64,000 bases of DNA from Caproiciproducens galactitolivorans (GCF_026672255.1 NZ_JAPOHA010000005.1:1-64000); one strand, 5' to 3'. Counted from the first letter of the stretch, positions 17,190 through 25,877 are shown. Numbers and translations: made by a program. Notes: generated by a model not told the origin, from the letters alone.

Positions 17190-18596
17190 ATGGCTGAACG
17201 TATTTTAATTAATCCGCTCACACGGATCAGCGGATTTTTGCAGGTTAAAGCGGATGTTGAAAATGGTGTCGTAACGCAGGCAATGAACAGCGGCCTGCTG
17301 TTTCGCGGCTTTGAAAAAATTCTTCTGAACCGCAGTCCTTTTGACGCCGTTTATTTTACCCAGCGTATCTGCGGAATCTGTTCCGCAGCGCATTCCATGG
17401 CATCCTCCCTTGCACTGGAAGATGCTTTGAAAATCTCTCCTTCGGAACAGGGCCGCATCCTGCGTGATATTGTCCATGGCTGTGAGTTCCTGCAAAATCA
17501 TATCCGCCATTTTTATCAGTATACGATTCCTGATTATGTACGGATGCCGGATAAACTGCCGTTGTTTGATACGGTCGGAAATGACTTCCGGTTACCGCCG
17601 GAAGAAAATAGAATTCTGTCCGATCATTATTTTGAATCGCTGAAAATGAGTATGCAGGCACATGACATGCTGGCTGTGCTTGGCGGTAAAGCACCGCATA
17701 ACCATGGAGTCTTTATTGGCGGAGTGACTGTCAGGCCGGATGCCGATACCATTGTTCAGATGAAGTCTATGCTGAGCACAATAAAGGAATTTGTCACAAC
17801 GAAAATGACGGAAGATGCGAATCTCATCGCTCATTACTATCCGGATTATTTCCAGATGGGCGGCGGATGCAAAAATCTGTTAAGTTACGGCTGCTTTCAT
17901 CAATATAATTCGCTTGGTACGCTATATCTGGATCCCGGCGTCTGTTTGGATGGACAGAAAGTTCCGTATGATCCGCACAACATTACAGAATCGATCGATT
18001 ATGCCTGGTATTCAGGGCAGGATAACTATGAACCGTTTGAAACCGTTTCAGAACCGGATATGCAGAAGCAAAAAGCCTATTCGTGGATTAAGGCCCCGCG
18101 TTATCTGGAAAAGCCGTGCGAAGTCGGGCCGCTCGCCCGGCAGATTTTGGCCGGATGTTATCCGAATCGGATTTCTGCAATGGACAGAACGGTCGCACGT
18201 GTGTATGAGACCCGAAAAATCGTTGATATACTGTCTGTTTTACTTGATAACGTCATTCCGGGCGCGGATACGCAAAGCCGCTATGAAATTCCTCGGCAGG
18301 CCAAGGGCGTCGGTCTTATTGACACTACGCGGGGCGCATTAGGCCACTGGATAAAAATAGAGAATGCGGTTATTTCATTTTATCAGATCATTACGCCGTC
18401 TGTCTGGAACTTTTCAACGCGGGATGAACAGTCTCTGGGGCCGTCTGAACAGGCTCTGATTGGAACGCGGATTGCCGACAGCAAAAATCCGGTAGAAATT
18501 GGCCGGATTCTGCGTTCCTTCGATCCATGCGTTTCCTGTTCGACTCATGTACTTTGTCCCGGCCAGGAAGCAAAAACATATCAGGTGATGTCATGA
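17190..18596 (+). CDS. NiFe hydrogenase large subunit
   Basis: Carries the NiFe(CN)2CO active site that splits or makes hydrogen. ATG 17190 follows GGAGGAG by 5 bases; GTG 17184 overlaps that site and is rejected. The 468 residues contain both nickel-binding motifs intact: RICGICSAAH (Cys61, Cys64) and DPCVSCSTH (Cys447, Cys450). Fifteen residues follow His453 and would be removed by the maturation protease encoded next. NPLTRISGFLQV is the typical N-terminus. The active site is thus complete even though the neighbouring small-subunit gene is frameshifted. The group 1-like architecture without Tat partner suggests a cytosolic uptake-type enzyme; the exact HydDB group is not assignable by eye. 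Confidence 0.95.
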   Translation: MAERILINPLTRISGFLQVKADVENGVVTQAMNSGLLFRGFEKILLNRSPFDAVYFTQRICGICSAAHSMASSLALEDALKISPSEQGRILRDIVHGCEFLQNHIRHFYQYTIPDYVRMPDKLPLFDTVGNDFRLPPEENRILSDHYFESLKMSMQAHDMLAVLGGKAPHNHGVFIGGVTVRPDADTIVQMKSMLSTIKEFVTTKMTEDANLIAHYYPDYFQMGGGCKNLLSYGCFHQYNSLGTLYLDPGVCLDGQKVPYDPHNITESIDYAWYSGQDNYEPFETVSEPDMQKQKAYSWIKAPRYLEKPCEVGPLARQILAGCYPNRISAMDRTVARVYETRKIVDILSVLLDNVIPGADTQSRYEIPRQAKGVGLIDTTRGALGHWIKIENAVISFYQIITPSVWNFSTRDEQSLGPSEQALIGTRIADSKNPVEIGRILRSFDPCVSCSTHVLCPGQEAKTYQVMS

Positions 18597-19036
18597 GCCT
18601 GATAACCGTTATTGGTGTGGGAAACCGGCTTTACTGTGATGACGGAATCGGAAATGATGTAGTGGAAGCGCTGGCTGCCAAAAATCCGGACAACCGTATT
18701 TCTTATGTAGTGGGTGAAACCGATGCGGATTGGGTAATTCCATTCATTAAGACCAAATACGTAATTCTTATTGACGCCGTGAAAATGGGAAAAACTCCGG
18801 GAACCATACAACATATACCGTTTGATAACAAGGTTACCCCATTCCAGAACGGAATTTCACTGCACAACTGTCATTTGCTGAATTTTTTGCGGCTTGATTT
18901 TTCCGGATTGATCATTGGCGTTGAACCTTATGAAATTTCACTAAAATTCGGTCTAAGCAGCCCTATGAAGTGTAATTTCGATAACATAGTGTTTCAATCC
19001 GATAAGATTATTCAAAATTATATGTTAGAGCTTTAA
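18593..19036 (+). CDS. Hydrogenase maturation protease (HyaD/HycI family)
   Basis: Nickel-dependent endopeptidase that clips the C-terminal tail of the large subunit once nickel is inserted. ATG 18593 overlaps the large-subunit stop (ATGA) with AGGTG upstream; longer in-frame readings run into the large-subunit gene. The 147 residues start with VIGVGNRLYCDDGIGNDVV, the conserved glycine-rich motif with metal-binding Asp/Glu, then VVGETDADWVIPFI and ILIDAVKMGKTPG. The His in SLHNCHLLNFL matches the third ligand region. Adjacent placement implies specificity for this hydrogenase. Confidence 0.92.
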   Translation: MSLITVIGVGNRLYCDDGIGNDVVEALAAKNPDNRISYVVGETDADWVIPFIKTKYVILIDAVKMGKTPGTIQHIPFDNKVTPFQNGISLHNCHLLNFLRLDFSGLIIGVEPYEISLKFGLSSPMKCNFDNIVFQSDKIIQNYMLEL

Positions 19037-19040
19037 AATT

Positions 19041-19065
19041 CCGCATTTCAAAGCGGGTACTTTTT
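19041..19065 (+). terminator. Possible weak terminator of the hydrogenase operon
   Basis: CCGC pairs with GCGG across eight bases, followed after a short gap by TTTTT. The stem is short, so this is tentative. The remaining bases to 19207 show nothing recognisable. Confidence 0.3.
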
Positions 19066-19207
19066 CGAATTAATTCATATAAACTTTCGGCATCAATGCA
19101 TCCCAATAGTACGATTGGGCCAACAATATTGTTTTTTATCTGTTGCGACCTCTTTTGCAAAGATAATCGGCTATTTTGGGTCTTATTCGCTACGAATTAT
19201 AAACAAA

Positions 19208-19579
19208 TTATTGAATTGGCTTTCCGATGTGTTTTTCCATACGCCATTGCGGTGCACATCCGTCGTCGCCCCAGTATTCATCAATTGCCACAATGCGGTT
19301 ACCGTTCATTTTCATAAAGGAAGTCACATGAAATGACATACCTTCAGTCCATACATGCACAACGGTAATGACAAGATTGCCGATCTGTTCCATTCGTTCA
19401 ACTGTTCCATCCCATTTTCCGGGGTAGTCACAATTCGCCCTTAGAAACTCTTCAACATTGAATTGTTCATTTGTGTTATGCCAGCGGATACAAGCATCTT
19501 CGCAGAAGTATTCCCTTAGTCTCTGTTCGTCCTGCTTTGTGATATCTTCCCAATATTGTGTTATTAATTTATAGTCCAT
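19208..19579 (-). CDS. NTF2/SnoaL-like small protein
   Basis: A 123-residue cytosolic protein with the cone-shaped NTF2-like fold suggested by its pattern: an N-terminal helix pair (YWEDITKQDEQRLREYFCED), IRWHNTNEQFNVEEFL, then beta strands VITVVHVWTEGMSFHVTSF and a C-terminal RIVAIDEYWGDDG. Such proteins are ligand-binding domains or small isomerase-like enzymes; no catalytic set can be named. It lies 24 bases downstream of the XRE regulator gene on the same strand, so the two probably form an operon. Confidence 0.7.
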   Translation of the reverse strand: MDYKLITQYWEDITKQDEQRLREYFCEDACIRWHNTNEQFNVEEFLRANCDYPGKWDGTVERMEQIGNLVITVVHVWTEGMSFHVTSFMKMNGNRIVAIDEYWGDDGCAPQWRMEKHIGKPIQ

Positions 19580-19603
19580 TTAAACCTCACACATTATAAA
19601 TAA

Positions 19604-20014
19604 TCAGACTTCTTTATCTTTCTTCTGAAAAAGGGAGATTCCCGCACATGCCAAACCAATTCCCAACATAGTAAAACCAGAATACATATTTATCTCTTTC
19701 AAGATTGACAAAACAATAACTCCAATACCCATTGCTAAAGAAACTGCTTTAAAAATAAACGCAATCATGTTTTTAATATCTTTTGTATTGCCGTCCAGTT
19801 GTGCTTCTGATTTAATCTGCATAAGTTCGTCAACGGTTATTCCGAATATTTCCGCAAGTTTCGGCAAAGAATTTACATCTGGGCAGGATAAATCTCTTTC
19901 CCATTTAGATACGGCTTTGTCTGTAACATTCATTTTTTCCGCCAATTCCAGCTGGGTCATTCCGTTTTCTTTTCTAAGGTATGTAATCATCATTCCAAGT
20001 GTTTGTTTTTTCAT
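19604..20014 (-). CDS. XRE-family transcriptional regulator with membrane tail
   Basis: DNA-binding protein of 136 residues. The Cro/C1-type helix-turn-helix spans residues 4-62 (LGMMITYLRKENGMTQLELA, VTDKAVSKWERDLSCPD, LPKLAEIFGITVDELM). Two hydrophobic segments follow (IAFIFKAVSLAMGIGVIVLS and GFTMLGIGLACAGISLF), so it is probably membrane-attached. The start is ATG at 20014 with GGAGG at 20024-20028; the 20 upstream in-frame residues are not supported by a binding site. Repeats upstream (20079-20117) may be its own operator. Confidence 0.85.
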   Translation of the reverse strand: MKKQTLGMMITYLRKENGMTQLELAEKMNVTDKAVSKWERDLSCPDVNSLPKLAEIFGITVDELMQIKSEAQLDGNTKDIKNMIAFIFKAVSLAMGIGVIVLSILKEINMYSGFTMLGIGLACAGISLFQKKDKEV

Positions 20015-20078
20015 AGGGTCATTCCTCCGTTTATTTGATGATTGCATCGTATCATTCCCCTCTGATTTACTCAACCGA

Positions 20079-20117
20079 CCTACAGTTTAATCTGGTAGAC
20101 CTGTAGTTTACCTGTAG
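20079..20117. promoter_or_regulatory. Repeat cluster upstream of the XRE gene, possible operator
   Basis: CCTACAGTTTAA (20079) faces CCTGTAGTTTA (20100) and CCTGTAGTTC (20111). The core CTACAG/CTGTAG therefore occurs once inverted and twice direct, within 40 bases and about 65-100 bases upstream of the regulator start. This is the arrangement expected of an autoregulatory operator. A TATATAA lies just beyond at 20124-20130. Confidence 0.4.
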
Positions 20118-20301
20118 TTCGGCTATATAAATTCCTGTTTATCTGCTTAGTTTATAAATAATCTGAATAGAGACAGCTTGAGGTTCCTTTATTCAGTTAG
20201 ATAATATTTAGTATATTCTCACATATCATAAAATTCAACAATAATGTATCAATTTTATCCATGGTTTACTATATTCGAAGGATGTTTTGCCTTTAGACTG
20301 G

Positions 20302-20334
20302 AAACCGCTCTTACTGATCGCAAGAGTGGTTTTG
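20302..20334 (+). terminator. Hairpin with T-rich tail, orphan terminator
   Basis: AAACCGCTCTT pairs with AAGAGTGGTTT (one G-T) around a nine-base loop, followed by TGTTC. No + strand gene lies upstream, so it may be a relic of a lost gene. Confidence 0.45.
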
Positions 20335-20406
20335 TTCAAGATGTTATTTGTTCCTTTTGAAATCGATATAAGCCATAAGATTCGGAGGCTGGCCGAATGC
20401 CGGGAA

Positions 20407-20437
20407 TAAAAAAAGAACCAACCTAAGTTGATTCTTT
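20407..20437 (-). terminator. Terminator of the spore coat gene
   Basis: AAAGAACCAAC pairs with GTTGATTCTTT around CTAA with one mismatch. Read on the minus strand it is followed by a run of seven T. It lies 45 bases after the coat gene stop. Confidence 0.75.
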
Positions 20438-20481
20438 ATCGAATGGATGAAATTTTCTCTGAAATTGACTTTCTGTCCTAC

Positions 20482-20934
20482 TTAACTGTACATTCCGTTT
20501 TGTGACATAAAATTATAGATTTTTTCACCGTGCTGCTGTTCTTCTTTTTGAATGTGGTTCAGCACATTACGGACGTTGGTATCCTTGCATTCAAAGATGC
20601 AGGTGTTGTAAAGCGAAGATACATGCTTTTCTGTGGACAGCGCGTCCGTACAAAGGAATTTGTCTTTTTGCTTGTCCTGCTCACTGTATTGGGAATTGTA
20701 ATCCGATTGCGCAGAGTTGGCCTGACTGCCGCCGCCGACTTGGGGAACGGTGCCGCCCAGAATTTGATTCACGGTCGTAAAATGCTGCTGCTCCGTCTGC
20801 TTGATTTCTGAAAAAAGGTCTTTCAGTTTACTGCCGCAGGCGTCGGAAGAATATTTCGAATATTTATCGATGCATAACTGTTCCTGCGATTTCAAGTCCT
20901 GCAACAGCGTGGTTTCTTTTTGTGTTAATGTCAT
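20482..20934 (-). CDS. CotF-like spore coat protein
   Basis: A 150-residue mostly helical protein of the CotF/ferritin-like coat family: MTLTQKETTLLQDLKSQEQL, then SEIKQTEQQHFTTVNQIL, a glycine/serine-rich linker (GGTVPQVGGGSQANSA), and a second helical pair with STEKHVSSLYN and IQKEEQQHGEKIYNFM. The paired Glu-x-x-His motifs are the ferritin-like pattern of this family. The start is ATG 20934 with GGAGGTG upstream; the 16 residues before it in frame lack a binding site. It indicates a spore-forming host and is probably expressed late in sporulation. Confidence 0.85.
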   Translation of the reverse strand: MTLTQKETTLLQDLKSQEQLCIDKYSKYSSDACGSKLKDLFSEIKQTEQQHFTTVNQILGGTVPQVGGGSQANSAQSDYNSQYSEQDKQKDKFLCTDALSTEKHVSSLYNTCIFECKDTNVRNVLNHIQKEEQQHGEKIYNFMSQNGMYS

Positions 20935-21194
20935 AAAAACACCTCCGAATCTATTATTTGAGAAGAAAAGGAAACTATTCTTCATTTAAAAAATATCTTG
21001 CAGACCCCCGGCCCATTGCCGGGGGTAATTTTATTTCCGCATGGATTCAGAGAGCTGGTGAAGAAAACAACGTACCGGCTGCCTGCCTGATTTCCAAATT
21101 GAAATGAAAAATTAAGCAAGTTTAAAAATCACAGATTTTATTTACTAATTACATAATGCACATAAAATTACATGTTTATTTGTCTAAATTAGTG

Positions 21195-21200
21195 TATAAT
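21195..21200 (+). promoter_or_regulatory. -10 element of the mannoside operon
   Basis: A perfect TATAAT with no good -35 at the right distance, which fits an activator-dependent promoter (a YesN-type regulator is encoded downstream). Transcription from here would give a leader of about 150 bases. Confidence 0.45.
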
Positions 21201-21212
21201 TTACAGCGTAAT

Positions 21213-21272
21213 GGAAAGTAAAGGATGCAGCAACGCTTCGGTCGGCTGTACGAAGCAGAAACTTTACTTTCC
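21213..21272 (+). other. Nested hairpin in the mannoside operon leader
   Basis: GGAAAGTAAAG (21213-21223) pairs perfectly with CTTTACTTTCC (21262-21272). Inside, GCTTCG (21235-21240) pairs with CGAAGC (21251-21256). It has no T-tail and matches no riboswitch I know. Confidence 0.45.
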
Positions 21273-21359
21273 GGTATTTCTTTATTTCGTCTGGAGGTTG
21301 AAATATTCGTTGGGTACGAAGATATCCGGCATGGCGAAAACCAGGGAAGGTGTGATTGT

Positions 21360-22316
21360 ATGAAAGAAATCAGGGTGGAACAGGAGGAGAAAAAGCGCAC
21401 AAAGAAGCGCTGGACAAGAGATGATACGGAATTAAGCTTATTAGCTTTGCCAACGACGATATGGTTCCTTTTATTTTGCTATTTGCCCATGTTTGGAATC
21501 ATAATCGCGTTTAAAGATTTCCGGATTACCGGAGGGTTTTGGCAGAGTTTTATAGAAAGCAGATGGTGCGGGTTCGAAAATTTTGTTTTCCTGTTCACTT
21601 CAGACGCGATCAAGGTGGTTACCCGGAACACCATTCTGTACAATATCGTTTTTATTATCTTAGGAATCGTGGTTCCCGTTACGCTTGCACTGATGATCGG
21701 CCAGCTCCATAATAAACGGGCGGGAAAAGTATACCAGACGGCGATGTTCCTGCCGTACTTTTTATCGTGGGTGGTCGTATCGGCGGTTGTCTGGGGCTTT
21801 TTAAGCATCGATAAAGGCCTGGTTAACCAGATTATCCAGTCTCACGGCGGCGAAGGGGTAAGCTGGTACGATACGCCTGGCTTTTGGCCTCCTTTTTTGA
21901 TTTTCATGAATATGTGGAAGGGTCTGGGCTACGGCATGGTTGTCTACCTCGCGACGATTACCAGCATCGACAGTACCTATTACGAAGCCGCGATTATCGA
22001 CGGAGCCACCAAATGGCAGCAGATGAAATATATTACCCTGCCTTTGCTCAAAACGGTCATTGTCATGATGTTCATTATGTCTGTCGGCAGGATTTTTTAC
22101 TCCGATTTCGGATTGTTTTATCAGGTTCCCAGAGGAGCCAGCTCCTTGTACAATGTTACCTATACGATTGACGTGTTCGTTTTCCAGCAATTGAAAACCG
22201 CTTCAACCGGTATGGCTTCCGCGGCGGCATTCGTGCAGTCTGTTTTGGGGTGCGCGACGATTTTGGTAACGAATGCGATTGTTAAAAAATTCGACAGGGA
22301 AAATGCATTAATTTAA
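21360..22316 (+). CDS. Sugar ABC transporter permease, LplB/YteP type
   Basis: First membrane subunit of a carbohydrate importer of the LplB family. ATG 21360 with GGGAAGG upstream; in-frame codons before it fall in the structured leader. The 318 residues begin with a charged cytosolic stretch and contain six hydrophobic segments, from LLALPTTIWFLLFCYLPMFG onward. The cytoplasmic coupling loop is EAAIIDGATKWQQMKYITLP. The LplB family typically works with a permease of the LplC/YtcP type and a large lipoprotein, both encoded next. The ATPase is not in the locus and is probably a shared MsmX-like subunit. Confidence 0.92.
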   Translation: MKEIRVEQEEKKRTKKRWTRDDTELSLLALPTTIWFLLFCYLPMFGIIIAFKDFRITGGFWQSFIESRWCGFENFVFLFTSDAIKVVTRNTILYNIVFIILGIVVPVTLALMIGQLHNKRAGKVYQTAMFLPYFLSWVVVSAVVWGFLSIDKGLVNQIIQSHGGEGVSWYDTPGFWPPFLIFMNMWKGLGYGMVVYLATITSIDSTYYEAAIIDGATKWQQMKYITLPLLKTVIVMMFIMSVGRIFYSDFGLFYQVPRGASSLYNVTYTIDVFVFQQLKTASTGMASAAAFVQSVLGCATILVTNAIVKKFDRENALI

Positions 22317-22329
22317 GGAGGCAGGGAGT

Positions 22330-23256
22330 ATGACAACCAAGGTAACATATCAAAGCGGGCTCGAAAAATTCAACCGGATCAAACCGGGCACGAATGTTTT
22401 GTTTAATTTTATCTTTTTAATTCTGGCCATCATGTGTGTCGTTCCGGTCTTATTTGTGCTGATGATCTCGCTTACCAGCGAGAAAGCTTTGGAAAATGGA
22501 TATCAGTTTATCCCAAAGGAGTTTTCCTTTGAGGCTTACAAATTCTTAGCACAGCAGGGACATTTGATTTTCCCTGCGCTCGGAATATCGGTGTTTGTTA
22601 CGGTTGTGGGTACCGTCATCGGGGTTATCCTTACGACAACGCTCGGCTATGTTTTATCCCGCCGGGAGTATAAACTGAACAAGTTACTGACCTGGATGGT
22701 CTTTATCCCGATGGTTTTCAATGGAGGAATGGTTTCAAGCTATTATATCAATACCAATTTGCTTCATCTGAAAGATTCTGTGTGGGCACTGATTCTTCCG
22801 ATTGCCGTAAGCTCGTTTAATGTTATTATTTGCCGGACGTATTTTCGAACGACGATTCCGGATTCCGTAATCGAATCGGCAAAGATCGACGGTGCGTCGG
22901 AGCTGCGCATCTATTTCCGGATTGTTCTTCCGCTTTCTCTGCCGGTTCTTGCAACGATTGGGCTGTTCCTTTGTTTCGGCTACTGGAACGATTGGTTCCA
23001 ATCGATGCTGTACATCGATAATCAAAGAATGTACTCCCTGCAGGCGTTGCTGAATATGACAATGCAGAATGTGGAGTATCTCTCAAAGAACCGGGCGTTT
23101 ATGGGTGTGGAGGCTGCACAATTGGTTGCAAACCTTCCCAAAGAAGGCAGCCGTATGGCGATTGCGATTCTGATTATTTTGCCGATCGCGTGCGCCTATC
23201 CGTTCTTCCAGAAATATTTTATCTCCGGCCTCACAGTGGGTTCGGTGAAAGAATAA
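22330..23256 (+). CDS. Sugar ABC transporter permease, LplC/YtcP type
   Basis: Second membrane subunit of the importer, 308 residues, six hydrophobic segments (first FLILAIMCVVPVLFVLMISL). The coupling-loop motif ESAKIDGASELRIYFRIVLP is intact, and the C-terminus ISGLTVGSVKE is characteristic of this family. It lies 13 bases after the first permease gene with GGAGG upstream, and 29 bases before the binding-protein gene. Confidence 0.92.
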   Translation: MTTKVTYQSGLEKFNRIKPGTNVLFNFIFLILAIMCVVPVLFVLMISLTSEKALENGYQFIPKEFSFEAYKFLAQQGHLIFPALGISVFVTVVGTVIGVILTTTLGYVLSRREYKLNKLLTWMVFIPMVFNGGMVSSYYINTNLLHLKDSVWALILPIAVSSFNVIICRTYFRTTIPDSVIESAKIDGASELRIYFRIVLPLSLPVLATIGLFLCFGYWNDWFQSMLYIDNQRMYSLQALLNMTMQNVEYLSKNRAFMGVEAAQLVANLPKEGSRMAIAILIILPIACAYPFFQKYFISGLTVGSVKE

Positions 23257-23285
23257 TTTTAAAATAGCAGTAAGGAGAATTGTAT

Positions 23286-24761
23286 ATGAAAAAGATAACG
23301 AGAATTCTTTCCGGATTCTGTGCGGCGGCACTCATGACTTCTTCGCTGGCGGGATGCCAAACGAAGAACGCATCATCGGATGTAAAGACCAGCGGGAAGG
23401 AAATCCCTACATTGACCGTATGGACGATCGGCAACCAGCCGAAAAACCTCGACGAAGGTCTGGCGGCGATGAACGATTATACGGCGAAAAAGATCGGCGT
23501 GAAAATCAATTTGAAGGTTGCCGGCTGGGGCGACTGGGAAACCAAGATGAATCAGATCATCAATACGAGCGAGTATTTTGATTTTATGTTCTCGGATAAT
23601 ACAAAATATGCACAGCAGGTCTCGCAGGGCGCACTGGCGGAGATTACCGATGAGGACCTCAAGGCAGTGCCCGGTTTAACGAAGCTGATACCGGAAGATG
23701 TCTGGTCCGGTGCAAAAATCAAAGGCAAGCTGTACGCAATTCCGGCCTACAAGGATTCCGCGCAGACAGAGTACTGGATTTGGGACGAAGCAATTGTAAA
23801 GAAGTATCATATTGATACCAAAAATGCCATAACACTCAAACAGCTCGACCCGATTCTGCGCGAGATTAAAAAGGGAGAAGGCGCGAAGAATAAGAACTTT
23901 TACCCGTTCATTGTCGACTTTGACGGCGTGAAAGGCATGCTGATGAACTACGATGACATGACTTTGGGGCTTCCGACGATCGGCGTGCGCGTGGACGATC
24001 CGGAGCGTAAGGTGGTATCCGTGCTGGAGCAGCCGGAAGTGATGGAAGACCTGTCCATCCTTCACTCCTGGATGGAAGACGGCATCATGAATAAGGACGC
24101 GGCAATCTGCACCGAGCTGCCGAGATACCGGACCGTGTTCTCCACGCAGGCATACCCGGGCCTAGAAAAGTCCTTTGCCATTAATATGGATATCTCCGAC
24201 GGAAATACGGTTATGGAAAAAATGGCCGGCCCGGTTTACACCAACTCAACCATTCAGGGCTCTTTACAGGTGATTTCCAAGCAATCAAAATATAAGGCGG
24301 AATGCCTGAAGTACCTTGAACTGCTAAATACGGACCGTACTTTGCGCGACATGTGGTCCTACGGCAAAGAGGGCGTGAACTTCAACTATGTAGATAAAGA
24401 AAAAGGCGTGGTTAAGCGCGTAATCGGAATGGACTGGGGACTTCCCGGCTATGCACAGGGTACTTCGGCAACCCGTTCGGTTGACGAGGGCGTGCCGACC
24501 GACCAGTGGGAACAAATCAAAAAATTAAATGAGGCTGCGGAAAAATCGGTCATTCTCGGTTTTACATTTGACAGGGAACCGGTTCGCAACGAAGTTCAGA
24601 ACGTGCGGGCCGTTTGGGATAAATATAAAAATAATGTAAAAACCGGAGCAAAGGACCCGCACGAAATTGTTCCTCAGGTGATTCAGGAAATGAAAGCGGC
24701 CGGAATGGATAAAATCATTGCGGAAGCGCAAAAGCAAATCGACGAACAATTTAAAAAATAA
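23286..24761 (+). CDS. Sugar-binding lipoprotein, LplA/YtcQ type
   Basis: Extracellular solute-binding protein (491 residues) of the importer. ATG 23286 follows AAGGAG by 8 bases; the TTG six bases upstream is rejected. The signal peptide ends in the lipobox LAGC near residue 24, so it is anchored as a lipoprotein. The mature part contains TVWTIGNQPKNLDEG at the start and a C-terminal MDKIIAEAQKQIDEQFKK. A similar pattern recurs in the minus-strand protein at 32464-33924, so the two are paralogues. The ligand is presumably an oligosaccharide containing mannose, judged only from the neighbouring enzymes. Confidence 0.93.
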   Translation: MKKITRILSGFCAAALMTSSLAGCQTKNASSDVKTSGKEIPTLTVWTIGNQPKNLDEGLAAMNDYTAKKIGVKINLKVAGWGDWETKMNQIINTSEYFDFMFSDNTKYAQQVSQGALAEITDEDLKAVPGLTKLIPEDVWSGAKIKGKLYAIPAYKDSAQTEYWIWDEAIVKKYHIDTKNAITLKQLDPILREIKKGEGAKNKNFYPFIVDFDGVKGMLMNYDDMTLGLPTIGVRVDDPERKVVSVLEQPEVMEDLSILHSWMEDGIMNKDAAICTELPRYRTVFSTQAYPGLEKSFAINMDISDGNTVMEKMAGPVYTNSTIQGSLQVISKQSKYKAECLKYLELLNTDRTLRDMWSYGKEGVNFNYVDKEKGVVKRVIGMDWGLPGYAQGTSATRSVDEGVPTDQWEQIKKLNEAAEKSVILGFTFDREPVRNEVQNVRAVWDKYKNNVKTGAKDPHEIVPQVIQEMKAAGMDKIIAEAQKQIDEQFKK

Positions 24762-24779
24762 ATCCCTTCTCTTTTTATA

Positions 24780-24812
24780 GGCGGGGGACCGGTTGGTCTC
24801 CCGCCCTATTTG
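24780..24812 (+). terminator. Hairpin after the binding-protein gene, probable attenuating terminator
   Basis: GGCGGGGGACC pairs with GGTCTCCCGCC around GGTT, followed by CTATTTGG. It would lower transcription into the two glycosidase genes; the T-tail is modest. Confidence 0.6.
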
Positions 24813-24821
24813 GTATATAAT
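24793..24821 (+). promoter_or_regulatory. Internal promoter overlapping the hairpin, before the GH130 gene
   Basis: TTGGTC (24793-24798), 17 bases, TATAAT (24816-24821). The -35 lies in the 3' arm of the hairpin. The start codon is about 55 bases downstream. Confidence 0.55.
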
Positions 24822-24875
24822 GGGAAACAATATACACCGGCCAAATTTATAAGAATGAGAAAGGAAGAAACTTCT

Positions 24876-25877
24876 ATGAGCAAAATAATGGATAAACCGC
24901 TTCCCAATATCCCGTGGCAGGAGAAGCCGGAGGGGTGCACCGCACCGGTATGGCGCTATACGGAAAATCCGATCATACCGCGTGACGCCATTCCCAGCTC
25001 CAACAGCGTTTTCAATTCGGCCGTTGTGCCGTTCGGCAAAGGCTTTGCGGGGCTGTTTCGCTGTGACAGCAAATCCGTCAGCATGGATTTGTTTGCCGGA
25101 TTCAGCGAGGACGGAATCCATTGGACGATCCATCACGACCCGATTTCGTTTGAAGGGGACAGCGAGGTCATTCGGCGCGAATATCGGTATGACCCGCGCG
25201 TATGTTTTATTGGGGACCGCTATTACATCAGCTGGTGCAACGGCTATCACGGCCCGACGATCGGGCTCGGATGGACGTTCGATTTTCAAACGTTCCACCA
25301 GAGCGAGAACGCTTTTCTGCCTTATAACCGGAACGGCGTCCTGTTCCCGCGCAAAATCGGCGGCAATTACGCAATCCTCAGCCGCCCGAGCGATACCGGC
25401 CACACACCGTTCGGGGATATCTTCTACAGTGAAAGCCCGGATTTGATTTTTTGGGGAAAGCACCGTTACGTAATGGGTACGGTACCGGGCGACGCTTCCG
25501 CATGGCAGTCGAAGAAAATCGGCCCCGGGCCGATTCCGATTGAAACGGACGAAGGCTGGCTTTTGATTTACCATGGCGTCATTCAAACCTGCAACGGGTT
25601 CGTCTATCGGATGGGCTGCGCTCTGCTGGATCGGGATAAACCGTGGAAAGTGAAGTGCCGTTCCAAATATTACATTTTAGGCCCGCAGGAATACTACGAG
25701 TGCGTAGGCGATGTTCCAAACGTTACCTTCCCGTGCGCGGCGCTGACGGACGCGGACACCGGCAGAATCGCAATCTATTACGGCTGCGCCGATACGGTAA
25801 CCGGTCTTGCGTTTACTACGGCGGATGAACTGATCAATTATATGAAACAACATCCTTTGGAGGAGGACAAAGCATGA
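24876..25877 (+). CDS. GH130 family beta-mannoside phosphorylase
   Basis: GH130 enzymes cleave beta-mannosides with phosphate to give mannose-1-phosphate; some members are hydrolases. ATG 24876 has AAGGAAG 8 bases upstream. The 333 residues form a five-bladed propeller pattern: [67 protein letters not shown] and [19 protein letters not shown], all near-canonical GH130 motifs. No signal peptide, so it acts on imported sugar. It overlaps the alpha-mannosidase gene by 4 bases (ATGA). The substrate could be Man-beta-1,4-GlcNAc, Man-beta-1,4-Glc or a mannobiose; sequence reading alone cannot decide. Confidence 0.88.
   Translation: MSKIMDKPLPNIPWQEKPEGCTAPVWRYTENPIIPRDAIPSSNSVFNSAVVPFGKGFAGLFRCDSKSVSMDLFAGFSEDGIHWTIHHDPISFEGDSEVIRREYRYDPRVCFIGDRYYISWCNGYHGPTIGLGWTFDFQTFHQSENAFLPYNRNGVLFPRKIGGNYAILSRPSDTGHTPFGDIFYSESPDLIFWGKHRYVMGTVPGDASAWQSKKIGPGPIPIETDEGWLLIYHGVIQTCNGFVYRMGCALLDRDKPWKVKCRSKYYILGPQEYYECVGDVPNVTFPCAALTDADTGRIAIYYGCADTVTGLAFTTADELINYMKQHPLEEDKA

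Larger units (their letters stand above)
20118..20481. other. AT-rich intergenic stretch between XRE and coat genes
   Basis: No coding sequence is supported here. It contains two hairpins, at 20302-20334 and 20407-20437. The rest is low-GC and unrecognised. Confidence 0.5.
20935..21359. other. Divergent intergenic region between coat gene and mannoside operon
   Basis: No gene is supported. It holds a GC-rich hairpin at 21004-21026 (ACCCCCGGC against GCCGGGGGT), a -10 element at 21195, and a structured leader at 21213-21272 in front of the transporter genes. Confidence 0.5.
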
